A stretch of 64,000 nucleotides of DNA from Limnomonas spitsbergensis (Eukaryota > Chlorophyta > Chlorophyceae > Chlamydomonadales), in assembly GCA_037349105.1 (NCBI GenBank), contig JAYJMM010000068.1, forward strand, positions 372,001 through 436,000, read 5' to 3'. The notes below the pieces were generated by a model, which saw only the letters and a list, made by a program, of their open reading frames with translations, was not told the origin of the DNA and searched no databases. Within the stretch, counting starts at the first letter, position 1. Every line of letters starts with the position of its first letter. Shown here one piece after another: positions 23,342 to 33,460 of the stretch. A program made the translations under genes and the position numbers.

Positions 23342-24766
23342 CTAGCGCCACCTTGGCCCATCTATGGACCGCTCGCGGGGTGACATTGGCCTCTCTTCAT
23401 CCAAGGAATATCTTCCTCCAAAGAGTCTCTTCCTCCAAGAAGCCTCTCGCGCCTCTTCCTCCTCTTCCGTCTCTTCCTCCTCTTCCATCTCATTCTCCTC
23501 TTCTGCCGCAGGCCTGTGATCTGTGACCAACAGGTCCCCCATTTCCAGGGCGAACTTCTCCCACATCACCACATGCTGCGTCAGCACAGTGATCTGCTCC
23601 TCATCGGTCATGCACAAGTACCCTGGCACAGTGATCACGAACGTGCTCAGCTTGGCCCTGGTGGCCACTGGCAGCCCCTCATAGAACATGTGCGAGACCG
23701 AGTGCCTTCTGCCAAAGTAGTCCACTGCATCCCTGGAGATATGCTGCAACTCTGCTGTGGACAGGACTCTGTGCGCAAACGCCTCCACTGTCTCCTCTGG
23801 CTTGACCTCTGGATCCAAGGTGGTCTTGACTCCCAGCTTGAGGTTGGTGATCGCGGATCTCTCATCCGAGGTCGGGTTCCCCACCTCCTTCTTTACCACC
23901 CTGATCCACAGGGTAAGCAGGGAAACCTCACAGCACTGCTCCTCTGCTGGTGAGCATGGCCATGGCCATGGCCGAGGGTGACTGGCAGGATCCAACAATT
24001 TCCCCTGCCACCACGGCCAGCGCCGGCGGTTCATCAGACAACGTCAGCCGGTTGTGCGACCCCCAATACCCGCATGCCTGGCAGTACTTCCTGACCGCGA
24101 CAGCTCCGGGCTGGGCCATATCCAACACAGGCACGTTGCCTTGGATGGTCGGGATCTTGGTGAACCTGGTCACACCAGTCAGCTGCAGGACCATCTGCTT
24201 CTGCAGCTGCATGCTCACCTCCGCCTGCTCCATATCCAACCTCTTTTTCTTTCGCTTCATTGACTCCCGCCTGGCCCCTGGCCCGCGCCTGTCAGATCCA
24301 CCTGATCCGGACTCGTCTGAACTGGAGTCTGATCCAGATCCGCCACTGTCGCCCCCTGGTGGACTGCGACTGCGCTGGTACTGGCTGATTCTGCGGCCAG
24401 CCCCATCCTGGGCTTGTCCGCCCCCTGATGACTGTCTACCGGCCCCGCCCGCGGAGCCTCTGCTCCTCTCGGGTGGCGGCTGATCAGCCGCATTTCTGCT
24501 TTTTCTCTCCTCTGGGCCAGACTCCCGAGGCTGTGTTCCTCTGCCGGATTCTGCTTGCCCCCTGGCGGTTTCTGGCTTGGCCCGCCTGGCTGTGTCCTCC
24601 TGCCGTATTCTGCCTGCCCCCTGGGCGGCTTCTGGCTTTGCCAGTTTGGCTGTTCCCTGCCGTCTGCCTGCCCCCTGGGCGGCTCCTGGCTCTGCCAGCT
24701 TGGCTGTTCCCTTCCGTCTGCCTGCCCCTTGGGCGGCTCCTGGCTCTGCCAGCTTGGCTGTTCCCT
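23342..24766 (-). pseudogene. E1 capsid region of the gag-like protein
   Basis: Two overlapping frames (24815-23928 and 24034-23342) together encode the C-terminal half of the gag-like protein. The first has an Arg/Ser/Gly-rich stretch, then MVLQLTGVTRFTKIP and IQGNVPVLDM, shared with E2, followed by CQACGYWGSH, which resembles a zinc knuckle lacking its last Cys. The second has the helical segment MFYEGLPVATRAKLSTFV, typical in style of retrotransposon capsid C-terminal domains, then a Glu-rich tract and a basic tail ending at 23342. The frame change between them may be a mutation or a programmed shift. Another frame change separates the Pro/Gln repeat tract from the Arg/Ser region near 24520-24600. 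Confidence 0.7.
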
Positions 24767-25617
24767 TGTCACGAGGCAGCAGTGAACATGAAGTTTCACT
24801 GCGCACAGAAGACACTTATTGGAGTGCTAAGTGCCCTTTATAGGGGTTAACTAGCGTGTGCAGGAGCGATAAACTGCTGGCAGACAGTTTATCCTCGACT
24901 AATCCTCGGGTTACTGCACTAACCTTTGATGATTCCTCTCTTACTGTTGACAAAATCAGCGAAGTGAACTCGTTCCTGCTGGGGCTAGTTGTACTGAAGC
25001 CGACTGTTGACAGTAGGAAATGGTGTGGAACGGACTTGAGGGTCGATCCAGCCGAAGTGATGAGAAAGGTGGAGCCGAAGAGGCGACTCTCTGATGAGGA
25101 GGATCGACTGCTGGTGCAGTAAATCGACTTGGTAGCCAGGAAAGGCTTGGGTAGCAGCTCACAGTGTCGAATTATAACCTAGAGATAGAACTGTTGAAGC
25201 TCACAGTGTAGGGTATAATCGAGAGATAGAGCTGAGATGGATGGAGTAGAGAAGCTGATGCTAGAGATCACGAATAAGTGTAGTGGTTAACTAGAGATAT
25301 TCGATCAGTGTAACGATCAGGGCCTATTACTGAATGATGTGGTCTTGGAGAAATAGGATCAGTGTAGTGTAAACTAGAGATCTCCTATTAGTGCAGTGTC
25401 CTGGCCTTGATAAGAGGCCGAAATATCACAGTTGGACGTTAATCCCAGAACAGTTTACAGATAGCAGGGTGATTCAACTTCGGTATGTTACTTGAGTAAG
25501 AAGAGAAGAATGCCTGGAATTAGCCAGGCATCTTCTAAGTACCACAAACAGATGAAATCCGAAACCAAAAAGCGGTACACGCCACCCATACGTGCGGTGC
25601 AACCATACGTCGTGACA
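24767..25617 (-). mobile_element. Solo LTR (851 bp) inserted in the E1 gag repeat tract
   Basis: Read on the minus strand, the insert begins TGTCACGACGTATGG and ends TGCCTCGTGACA, giving TG...CA ends and a 7-bp terminal inverted repeat TGTCACG/CGTGACA. It is flanked by a 4-bp duplication, CCCT at 24763-24766 and CCCT at 25618-25621 on the plus strand. Removing the insert and one CCCT restores the gag repeat consensus (GGCAGGGAACAG). It has no long ORF. Apart from the TGTCAC start it does not match the E1/E2 LTR, so it belongs to a second family. Confidence 0.88.
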
Positions 25618-28120
25618 CCCTGCCGTCTGCCTGCCCCCTGGACGGCTCTTGGCTCTGCCATCGCGGCACTGTTCCTCTGCCGTACTCCTGCCCCCTGGGC
25701 GGCTCCTGGCTCGGCCAGCTTGGCTGTTCCCTGCCGTCTGCCTGCCCCCTGGACGGCTCTTGGCTCTGCCATCGCGGCTCTGTTCCTCTGCCGTACTCCT
25801 GCCCCCTGGGCGGCTCCTGGCTCGGCCTGCCTGGCTGTGTCCCGCCTGTGTAATTCCTGGCCCAGGAATCTGACAGCACCTCCTCTCTGGCCTCTCTGGA
25901 CCCTGGGGTGGGCGCGGCCCTTGCCTGCTGCTGCCACCTTTGGACTTCCCTGAGCTCCTCTGGTTGATGCACAGCTGTTTCAAAACCTTCCCACTCTTGA
26001 TCCTCCTCTTCTTCATCCTCGGGTTCAGATCCAGGTTCCTCCTGATCTCCCTTTACCCCATTGCTCCACTCATCTGCGAAGGCCTTAACGGCCAGGGCTG
26101 CCTCGCTTCCTGCTCCTCCCTTGGACGCCTGTCCAAGGGCGGCCAACAGCGTCGCCCTGTCCTGCCCCGTGTGTGGAATCCCTATCATGGCCTTCGTTGC
26201 CCACTCCCTCAGATGATGGGCCCTGAATTCCTCAATGGCCTTCACCTGATCGCTGAAGTGGGAGAAATACCTGGAGCAAACTTGCTTCCACAGGTTCGCC
26301 GCCCACTGCAGAATCCCACTCCAGCCGATCGGCTTCAGATCCTCCTCAATCAGCTCCTCTAGATCTGCCACCTTCACCGCCCTGGAGTGCTCTGACTCTC
26401 TGGGGCCTTCCTCCTGTGCCCACGCTGGATTGTTGAAAAATCCATACAGGCCCCCCCCTCGGCTGCCGCCTCTCTTCACTTGCCCGCTAGATCCCTCCTT
26501 GGATCTCTGCACAGGCCTGCCCACACTGGGGGGAAACCTGGACAGGGGTGTTCCATACACCGTGGACCCTACCACCCTCCTGACTGGAGTGCGGCGTGGC
26601 CTCAGCTGCCTCCTCGGATACAGCCCTGCCCTCAGCTGCGGCCCCTTTTGCACTTGCACCTCTGGAATGGGATCTGAAAGCTCTTCTTCCGACATCAGGT
26701 CAGCCCACGGCTTTCCCACCGGCACAGCCGCCCTTTTGCTCTGGATCCGCGGTTCATCGCTCTCCTGCGAAACCTGCCCGGCCATCGCTGGTTTGGCTCC
26801 TGCCCCCTCGCGCGTGACCTCTGCAGGTCCGCGCCTGGCCACACTCACCTCTGCTTTCACCAACGGCTCGCCTGCCCTGACCTTGTCACGGCCTGCAAGT
26901 CCCTCTGGGCCTGCAGCAACATCCGCCCTTTGGTCACTTTGGCTGGACTCCTCCTTGACCCGCTGCGCAGTCCTTGCCCCTCTGGGCGGATTCTGCTGCA
27001 CAGCGGCGTCTGGACCACAGTCCCGCCCCGTATCACCGCTCTGGGATACCTCAGCTGCTGGATCCAAGATCAGCTCTGGGGTTCCTCCCCCTTGCATCGG
27101 CCACTGCTCAGCTCTCAGGCCCTTCCTGGGATCCGCGAGCACCGGGCCCCCTCGGCCAATTCATTTTTGTGTCACTTGGACTCGCACCGTGTCATCAGCC
27201 AGCTTCCCTTCCTCCGCGGACAGGGAGCGGTCTTGCACTGGCACCTTGCGCGCGCCTGCGGCCGGATCCGCTGGCCCGGCCAGCTTCACCGCAATCTGCA
27301 TTGCTTCCTCTGCAATCACTGCATCACTGGCCTCAGCCGGGTCCTCACCCGGCTCCAGCCCCCTCTGGATGTTGGCATCCATGAGGTGCTCACATGCCCT
27401 GTCGCTGTGCTCGCACTCGAACCCGCAGAACATACATACTCCTCCGGTGTTACGCCTCATGGCCTGACGCATGGCATTGCGGATGTCCATCGGCTGCTGA
27501 CGGGCACCTGTTGCGCGATCCTCCCAGATCCTGGCCAGCTCCACATCTGCAGGCACCGCAGCATGGATTGCTACCAGGCACACATTCCTGCTGCTGCTGT
27601 CGTCCACGGGTGCTGGCACCGGAGACCTGCTGCTCCTAGCTGCTTCCACGTCACTGTCAGCTACCCTGCCTGTCACTGCCTGGCTGGACCTGCTGCAGCC
27701 GTCTGGGCCGAGACTCAGGCTAGGGCTGGCTTGGCCCACTGGCCCACACTGCTCTGCTGAGCGGAAGCCCTCCTGTCTGGGAAATCTGGGCGCGCACCCC
27801 TGCTGCAGCTGTGGCTGTGCTTCTTCTTTCACCTCGTGGCCGGCCAGCTCAGCCATGTGCCCACTGGGTAGTGCCACGTGCCACGCAACCATGGCTGTGT
27901 GCTGCAGCTGCTGCTCTTCCTCCTCCTCGCCTTGTGGCAGCAGCGTCTGCAGTTTCTTTGCCAAGCGACGCTTCATCATCCTCAGCTGCCTGGTCATTCT
28001 CATCTGCCAGGCCATCCCTGGCTGCCTGGCCATCCACAGCTGCCTGGCCATTCCTTTGAGCTTCTGCCGGTACCAGTTCACCTTTTCCCTCAGCATGGAT
28101 ATGGAGATATCCAGCTCCAT
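25618..28120 (-). pseudogene. E1 gag-like protein, module B
   Basis: The frame starts at an ATG at 28120, has one in-frame TGA near 27160 and continues to the solo LTR at 25617. The corresponding codon in E2 is a Gly codon (GGC), so the TGA is probably a point mutation. Recognisable segments are a Met/Arg-rich helical start, a cysteine pair CMFCGF, AVPVGKPWADL, and the block from LWKQVCSRYFSHFSDQVKAI to GIPHTGQDRATLLAALGQ, which E2 shares almost word for word. An acidic linker and the first 18-residue Pro/Gln repeats follow. Nothing here resembles a polymerase. The function is inferred to be a structural (particle-forming) protein from its position after the LTR and from the capsid-like tail. 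Confidence 0.75.
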
Positions 28121-28299
28121 TGGCCCCTCAGGGTTCTCTGCCGCAACAGGCTTGGGTGAGTGTCCTCTGGGTTCCCCATGGGCACTGCCCTGGCTGGTTG
28201 GGCTTGTTCCCTTGTGCCCGGGATCGCCTGCCTTGCCCCTTCAGTAGGACCATGCACGGCCAACCCCTCTGGCAGGTTGCCTGCCTGCCCCCCCTTCAG

Positions 28300-29949
28300 T
28301 CATGAGGCCTCGACATGGGACTGGCTAGGGCCGTCGGCAGCTGCAGGCACACCTGCCACACCCTTGGGCGCCCCCAGACATATAATGGCCTGCTGGGCCG
28401 CCCCTGGTTCCGGTGTTGGCACCTGGCCCCCTTTTGGAGCTGCTGCCACCGTTGGTGTGACAGGCCCATCCTCTTCTGGCTGGTGCATCTGCACCAGCAC
28501 CGGCGCCTGTCTGTGCACGTGGTCCTCAATTTCCCTTGATCCTGCTGGTTCCTCGGCCACCTGCTGGTTCAGCTTCTGCTCCCACGAATGCAGTTGGCCC
28601 GGCTCGCAGCCACCGGCCACCACAGGTGTCACAGGAGCTGTCTCCCTCTGCAAGCACAGCCGCGACGCCTGCACCTGCAGTTGGCCCGGCTCGCAGCCAC
28701 CGGCCACCACAGGTGTCACAGGAGCTGTCTCCCTCTGCAAGCACAGCCGCGACGCCTGCACCTGCAGTTGGCCTGGCTCGCAGCCACCGGCCACCACAGG
28801 TGTCACAGGGGCTGCCTCCCTCTGCAAGCACAGCTGCGGCGCCTGCACCTGCAGTTGGCCTGGCTCGCAGCCACCAGCCACCACAGGTGTCACAGGAGCT
28901 GCCACCCTCTGCAAGCACAGCCGCGACGCCTGCACCTGCAGTTGGCCTGGCTCGCAGCCACCGGCCACCACCGTTTGATCCTCCTGATCCTGTTTATCTT
29001 GCTCTGGGGCGACCCCGAACCTCGCAAAATCCTCAGCCTCGCTTGCCCTGCGCGGGCCAGGCCTGTGCTCAGCCCTTCCTGCCAGATCACAGCTGATCAG
29101 GTGCATCTGCTCGCTAGCTACCTGGCTATCCCGCCTGGGTGGACAGGCACTTCCTGCCTGAAAACAGCTGATCAGGTGCAGCTGCTCGCTAGCTACCGGG
29201 CTATCCCGCCTGGGTGGAAAGGCCCTCCCCCGGGCCTGCTGTTGGTCCCTGGGACTTGGCTCACTGTCACTGCTGAGGATATCAAACATGGACCAGCCGT
29301 TGGGGGACACCTGATTACCTGGCTGCTCCATACACCTGGTCAGTGCCTCCAAGGGTGCGCGCTGCTGGGGCACAGCCAGACTGCTTAACCCCGCCTGCTC
29401 TGCGTCACACACACTTTTCCACACTCCAGTGGCCCACTGCCCTAGCCTGTTCCACCCTATTGGCTGAGCCAGATCCTCCTTCCTTTTTACTGGGGGCCAT
29501 TCCGCAGTGGCGGCTTTTGCTCCACCCACCGCCTGCAGATCTGCAGGTTTCCTGATCACCTGACTTCCACCAAGGGGCATCGTCCCGTTCTCCTTTTTAA
29601 CGCACTGCGCAGCACTTGCCACTCTCATCAGCCTCTTCTGCGTCGTGTATTCTGGCCCACTGCCTAGGTCTCTGGCTCCCCCGCACTCTGCTGCCCCCTC
29701 TGGGGCTGCCGAGGTGCCTGCCCCTTGATCACCGTGATCGGGCTCGTTCTTGACTCGTTGCGCGGCCCCTGCCCCACTGGGCAAGTCCTGCTCTGGTGCG
29801 CCTTCTGGACCACTGTCCCGATCTGCGCCACTGGTATGCGACACCTCAACGGCCGGGTCCAATGTCAGCTCAAAGGTTCTTCCTCCCTGTCTCAACCACT
29901 GCGCATATTCCAGGCCTTGTCTTGGAATATCCAGGGTTGATTGGGGCAC
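28300..29949 (-). CDS. E1 gag-like protein, module A (with 29-residue repeats)
   Basis: This 549-codon ORF (ATG 29949, stop at 28300) begins with a segment parallel to E2 and module B (QWLRQGGRTFELTLDPAVEV) and later has QPIGWNRLGQWATGVWKSVC, the counterpart of the conserved block. The long capsid part is missing and is replaced by five 29-residue repeats containing GGCEPGQLQVQA. A related upstream frame (30125-29892) carries the more N-terminal homologous part (ADQAWP region). Module A therefore looks like a duplicated gag N-terminus that diverged and acquired its own tandem repeat. It could be expressed, since the ORF is intact, but no independent evidence for that exists here. Confidence 0.6.
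   Translation of the reverse strand: MPQSTLDIPRQGLEYAQWLRQGGRTFELTLDPAVEVSHTSGADRDSGPEGAPEQDLPSGAGAAQRVKNEPDHGDQGAGTSAAPEGAAECGGARDLGSGPEYTTQKRLMRVASAAQCVKKENGTMPLGGSQVIRKPADLQAVGGAKAATAEWPPVKRKEDLAQPIGWNRLGQWATGVWKSVCDAEQAGLSSLAVPQQRAPLEALTRCMEQPGNQVSPNGWSMFDILSSDSEPSPRDQQQARGRAFPPRRDSPVASEQLHLISCFQAGSACPPRRDSQVASEQMHLISCDLAGRAEHRPGPRRASEAEDFARFGVAPEQDKQDQEDQTVVAGGCEPGQLQVQASRLCLQRVAAPVTPVVAGGCEPGQLQVQAPQLCLQREAAPVTPVVAGGCEPGQLQVQASRLCLQRETAPVTPVVAGGCEPGQLQVQASRLCLQRETAPVTPVVAGGCEPGQLHSWEQKLNQQVAEEPAGSREIEDHVHRQAPVLVQMHQPEEDGPVTPTVAAAPKGGQVPTPEPGAAQQAIICLGAPKGVAGVPAAADGPSQSHVEAS
28591..29025 (-). repeat. Five tandem 87-bp coding repeats
   Basis: The marker CAGTTGGCC(C/T)GGCTCGCAG occurs at 28591, 28678, 28765, 28852 and 28939, giving an exact 87-bp period. 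This keeps the reading frame and yields 29-residue peptide repeats within module A. Copies differ at only a few positions, so the expansion is recent. The last copy is partial. Confidence 0.95.
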
Positions 29950-30639
29950 TGGCCCACCTCGGCTGATCCCTTTTGCGACACTTCAGCGCCCACATTGCCA
30001 TCAGCCTGCCCAACGTCCTTGGGCCAAGCTTGATCTGCACTGGGCACCTTGCACCCCAAAGCTGCGGGATCCTCGATCCCTGCTAGCCCGCGGGAAATAC
30101 GCATCGCTTCTCCCTCAAGCGCCATCTGCTGCTCTGAGTCCAGGCCCTGCCTTTCTGAGGGCTTGCTAGACAGGTCTGGTTGACAGGCAATTATAGCTCA
30201 AGGACAGGCAATCCGAATATTTCTATTTGCTCAGCAATATCTGGTGCTAGGCGGAATTCTCCTTCGCCCGTACCAGCTTTCTTTCTCCCAACTTTCTCCC
30301 AGCTTTCACTGCGATCCTTCACAGCGATCCTGGACAGCGATCCTTCACAACGATCGGGTGCGGCTGCTGCCAGCTACCGGGCGATCCTGGACAGCGATCC
30401 TGGACAGTGACATGCACAGCGATCCTTCACTGGATCCTTCACAGCAATCCGCTAAACTCCTGCGGATCTCCTCGGCGCACGTCACGCCGCTGCTCAGACT
30501 GTCTTGCATGCACACAGTTCTGGGCCACTGACATCTCAGCCTCAGCAATCCATTGATCACTGATCCGCCGATCCACTTATGTTAACACTTTTGTTTTCAC
30601 AATCAAGTGGTCCAACCTTAACCACTGACCAAATGCACA

Positions 30640-31543
30640 GGGAATCAAGCTGGGTTTATAACTCCACAACTGGATCTTCGAGCTTCTCCCCAAGGCTCTT
30701 CACAGCCGGGGTTTGCAAGATCTAATTTGGCACGAAAAGCCCAAGCAGAATGCAGCGACAGAGGTGCTTTTTCAAGCTGTCCAAGGCGTACAATTCAAAA
30801 ACATATTCCAGGTCAAACAAGCTTGGCTTCCCTCAGCGAGGAACCCGTTGGCAAGCAGCTGATCAGGCTGCAACACCACTTTTGTCCCTTTTGAAGGACA
30901 CTGAGAGCGGGGATGCTCGGGGTTGCGAAGGAACGGCGACGGAGGTGACTTTGTCCGTGGGTTTTGTCGCCGGGCGGACTCAGCTGGAAGCTGGTACGCC
31001 GAGAGCTCCTGGTCGGCTTTGCGCCTCCTGGTCTATTTAGGTGAATATCTGCTTGGGACTGCTTGCCTGATTAGTCGTCTCAGATGGACGCGTAGTCATG
31101 GATCGGCACCGTAGGTCGCGTGCTCTTCAGGGCGAGCGCCGTAGAACGCGTCGGCTGGGTATGACCAGTGATCTGGATGGGGCTCGCTTGTCACTTGCTT
31201 ATGCTATCACCACTTTCCGTGGTGCTAGACTTGACTGAAGTGTAAGGTACTGACTTAGTGGCGAGCAAGGGCTAGTATTTGTGAGAGCTAGGCCTATACT
31301 CTTTACACCAAAGGCCTGTCCTTCAAAAGGGACAAAAGTCAGTAGCAAGCTGGCACGCCGGGATTCAAAGGTCCCGGCATGCCCTAATTACTGAGTACGG
31401 TAGAATCTGCTACACTTCACACTTAAGCGGGATTCTGGGTTCCAGATCAGATCAGGAGACTCCGTAGGGAAGCTGCGGAGGCTCCGCGGCCGCTAACAGC
31501 GGCCTAAACGGTTCTGTCACGTATACTGTAATATACTGTGACA
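30640..31543 (-). mobile_element. LTR of element E1
   Basis: On the minus strand the LTR starts at 31543 with TGTCACAGTATATTACAGTA followed by TACGTGACAGAACCG. It matches the LTR at 60286 through long stretches (GCGGAGCCTCCGCA, GGAGTCTCCTGAT, TACCGTACTC, TGCCGGG, AAAGGACAG). The inner border is not resolved; similarity to the other copies is visible to about 30640 (TTATAAACCCAGC). Confidence 0.85.
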
Positions 31544-31603
31544 ATTATGAAATAACACCTCTCTCACACAACTCTCTCCATGACCACTACAAGCAATCAC
31601 CTC

Positions 31604-31760
31604 AGTGGCGTCAATGTACCACCCCGTGTGGCCCTGGCGGCGCAGCTCCATCCACAGATCCAGCTGCAAGTCTGTCATCCGAAGCAGGAGGAAGTGGCCG
31701 CCTGCCAGCTGCAGGAACATGGAAGTGTCCTCGTACCACCAGTGCCCGGCCGCAACCGAG
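31604..31760 (-). other. Probable coding exon of an unidentified minus-strand gene
   Basis: The minus strand encodes AGHWWYEDTSMFLQLAGGHF, then LLLRMTDLQLDLWMELRRQG and HTGWYIDATE, directly followed by a GTGATT donor (exon end at 31604). The composition and the tight donor argue for a real exon. The E1 LTR lies only 60 bp downstream, so this gene may have been hit by the retrotransposon. The protein family is not recognised. Confidence 0.4.
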
Positions 31761-31864
31761 CATGGTAGCTCAGTACGGCAAAACAGGTTTCGGAGCAGAT
31801 CGCTGCTCCGCTCCGGATACGGTAATACTGCTCCGATCCGGCTTACTAAACCCTAAACCTTTTT

Positions 31865-32160
31865 TTGCAGCCCTTACGGGCGACACCGCAGGCCATGCAG
31901 CCCATGCACATGTGCGGCCTAGACGCTTTAGAGGGCGGCTTTAGCAACTTTCACAATATGTCCGATAGAACTGAAGACATCGCTGACGTTCTAAACATAT
32001 GCGTTGATAACCTCGGGAAGACGCCCAAACCCTCTGTCCCCTCCAAGTTGTCTTCCGAGTTCCAATTTGCGATGGCGTTGCAAGCCACGCAAGCTAGAGT
32101 TATTTGGCTCCGGTATGACGAAGCCCATTATTGCAACAAAGTGAAAAGAAAAGGATAGAA
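31865..32160 (+). other. Short open frame, doubtful
   Basis: A 97-codon plus-strand frame reads SNFHNMSDRTEDIADVLNIC in its middle. It lacks homology I can name, and the flanking DNA shows no clear splice signals. The rest of 32160-32830 contains nothing I can support. Confidence 0.2.
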
Positions 32161-32896
32161 AACGCAGTGACAGGGGAATTTGTCAAGGTGTGTACGTCCA
32201 GCTCTGACCCCGTGGACGGATGACAGGGCTGCGCTTCGCCAACTGCTGGTGTCGTCAGGACAAGCGCGTGCGAGAACATCAGCCAAGAACTCGGAGAGTC
32301 AGCAATGCGATAGAAATACAGAATCGGTAGCGCTCGCGTCACCAGTCAGGCTTCGGACCCCCTGCTTCGGACCGCCCACTTCCAGGACACCAGTTTAACC
32401 CATGGGTATCCGACATTCTTGCCATCTTACAATCGTCTTATGGATGAGCGGTTCACGTGCTAAGAAAACCCAGCTTTCACCCGGGGAACCCTGAGCCAAA
32501 TTCGGCTTACCGGTATCAGGCGAGGTTGCCGATTTGAAGCGCAAAAGGGAAATGGGAGGGGGCATTGAGTTAAGCATGGCAACTGGATTAATAATGTCTG
32601 GAAACTTCAGGAGTTGGAGATTGCGTCAATCATTGACTGTTTTGCCAAAGCATTTTGCATGGTACCGTAACTAATGCATGTATGATGCATGGATACTTTG
32701 GGGCCAGTGGGGAGTATCTGGGCATGCATGGGGTTGGCTGCTAGCATGCAACAATCTTCATGTGTCTGTATGCCAGTATGTATACCAGTATGTGCCTAAA
32801 ACAAGTTATTTGACTGCAAAGTACTGATACTCCTAGCCCGCTGTATCGAAGCGGAGCGTAGCAGAAGCGTATCCGGATTGCGTGCCACTCACAGCT

Positions 32897-33126
32897 ATGT
32901 CAGCTGCTTCAACTGCCTCCTTCCGCTTGCCGATGCTTGCCACCAAACTCTTGTCAAAGCAGTACTTCCGCTGCCGTTCCCCGTATTGGGCCTGACTGAC
33001 CACACAAACTGTGCCGCCGCTGGTCCAGACATCGTTGCTGAGCTGTTGCACGGGGCTGCGGGCCAGCAACGCCGCTCTTTGAGCTCCAGCTGGGCTGCGC
33101 CCTGCGGCATGAATTGGTGATGCCAT
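32897..33126 (-). CDS. Putative first exon of an unidentified gene, head-to-head with EXECUTER
   Basis: From an ATG at 33126 the minus strand encodes an Ala/Arg/Ser-rich N-terminus that could be an organelle transit peptide, then TSGGTVCVVSQAQYGERQRK and SIGKRKEAVEAADIA. A strong GTGAGT donor follows at 32896. Downstream exons were not identified. The ATG lies 334 bp from the divergent EXECUTER ATG, so the two genes could share a promoter. No family is recognised. Confidence 0.45.
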
Positions 33127-33460
33127 GTGCTAGGTTTGCGTTAGTTAGCTTATAACATTCTGAGAGCTCTTCCGAGATATAACCTTATATTGATGTTACT
33201 GAAGTTGCAGTTGATTGGTTGGGACGAGGACAGCGCAGCAGTGTTTCTGGAGCGACCTCGAAGACAGAAATGCCAAGGGAACGACGTTCGCATGAAATAT
33301 GTTGAAGACAAGTCGCAGCAGTAGCAGAACGGGATTCCGCCTTGGGTGTGGAGCATAAGTGCGAATTTTGATGCAGGATTAGGGACGGCTCGTTTTATCC
33401 CACCCAGCTAACAAATATACCTTCTTTCACCTCTTGTGCCTGCCTACGCACACTGCAGTC
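33127..33460. promoter_or_regulatory. Putative shared promoter between divergent genes
   Basis: This 334-bp interval separates the start codons of the minus-strand ORF at 33126 and EXECUTER at 33461. It has to hold the EXECUTER 5' UTR and promoter if that gene's first exon is correct. I see no unambiguous TATA box or named element, so the assignment rests only on gene arrangement. Confidence 0.35.

Larger units (their letters stand above)
23342..31543 (-). mobile_element. LTR element E1 with only gag/capsid-like coding sequence
   Basis: Read on the minus strand, the element opens with a LTR (31543 downward), then two related gag-like modules (30125-28300 and 28120-23342). No reverse transcriptase, integrase, RNase H or aspartic protease was seen before the coding region ends at 23342, and no 3' LTR was found. 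It shares the LTR start and the gag-like block with E2 at the right edge. It has been disrupted by an 851-bp solo LTR, at least one in-frame TGA and frameshifts. The element is either non-autonomous (gag-only) or truncated on its pol side. Confidence 0.75.

Noticed and set aside
26430..29388. Long plus-strand ORFs opposite E1 (up to 345 codons)
   Set aside because: They are antisense shadows of the gag-like frames, which have the homology to E2; the plus frames show none.
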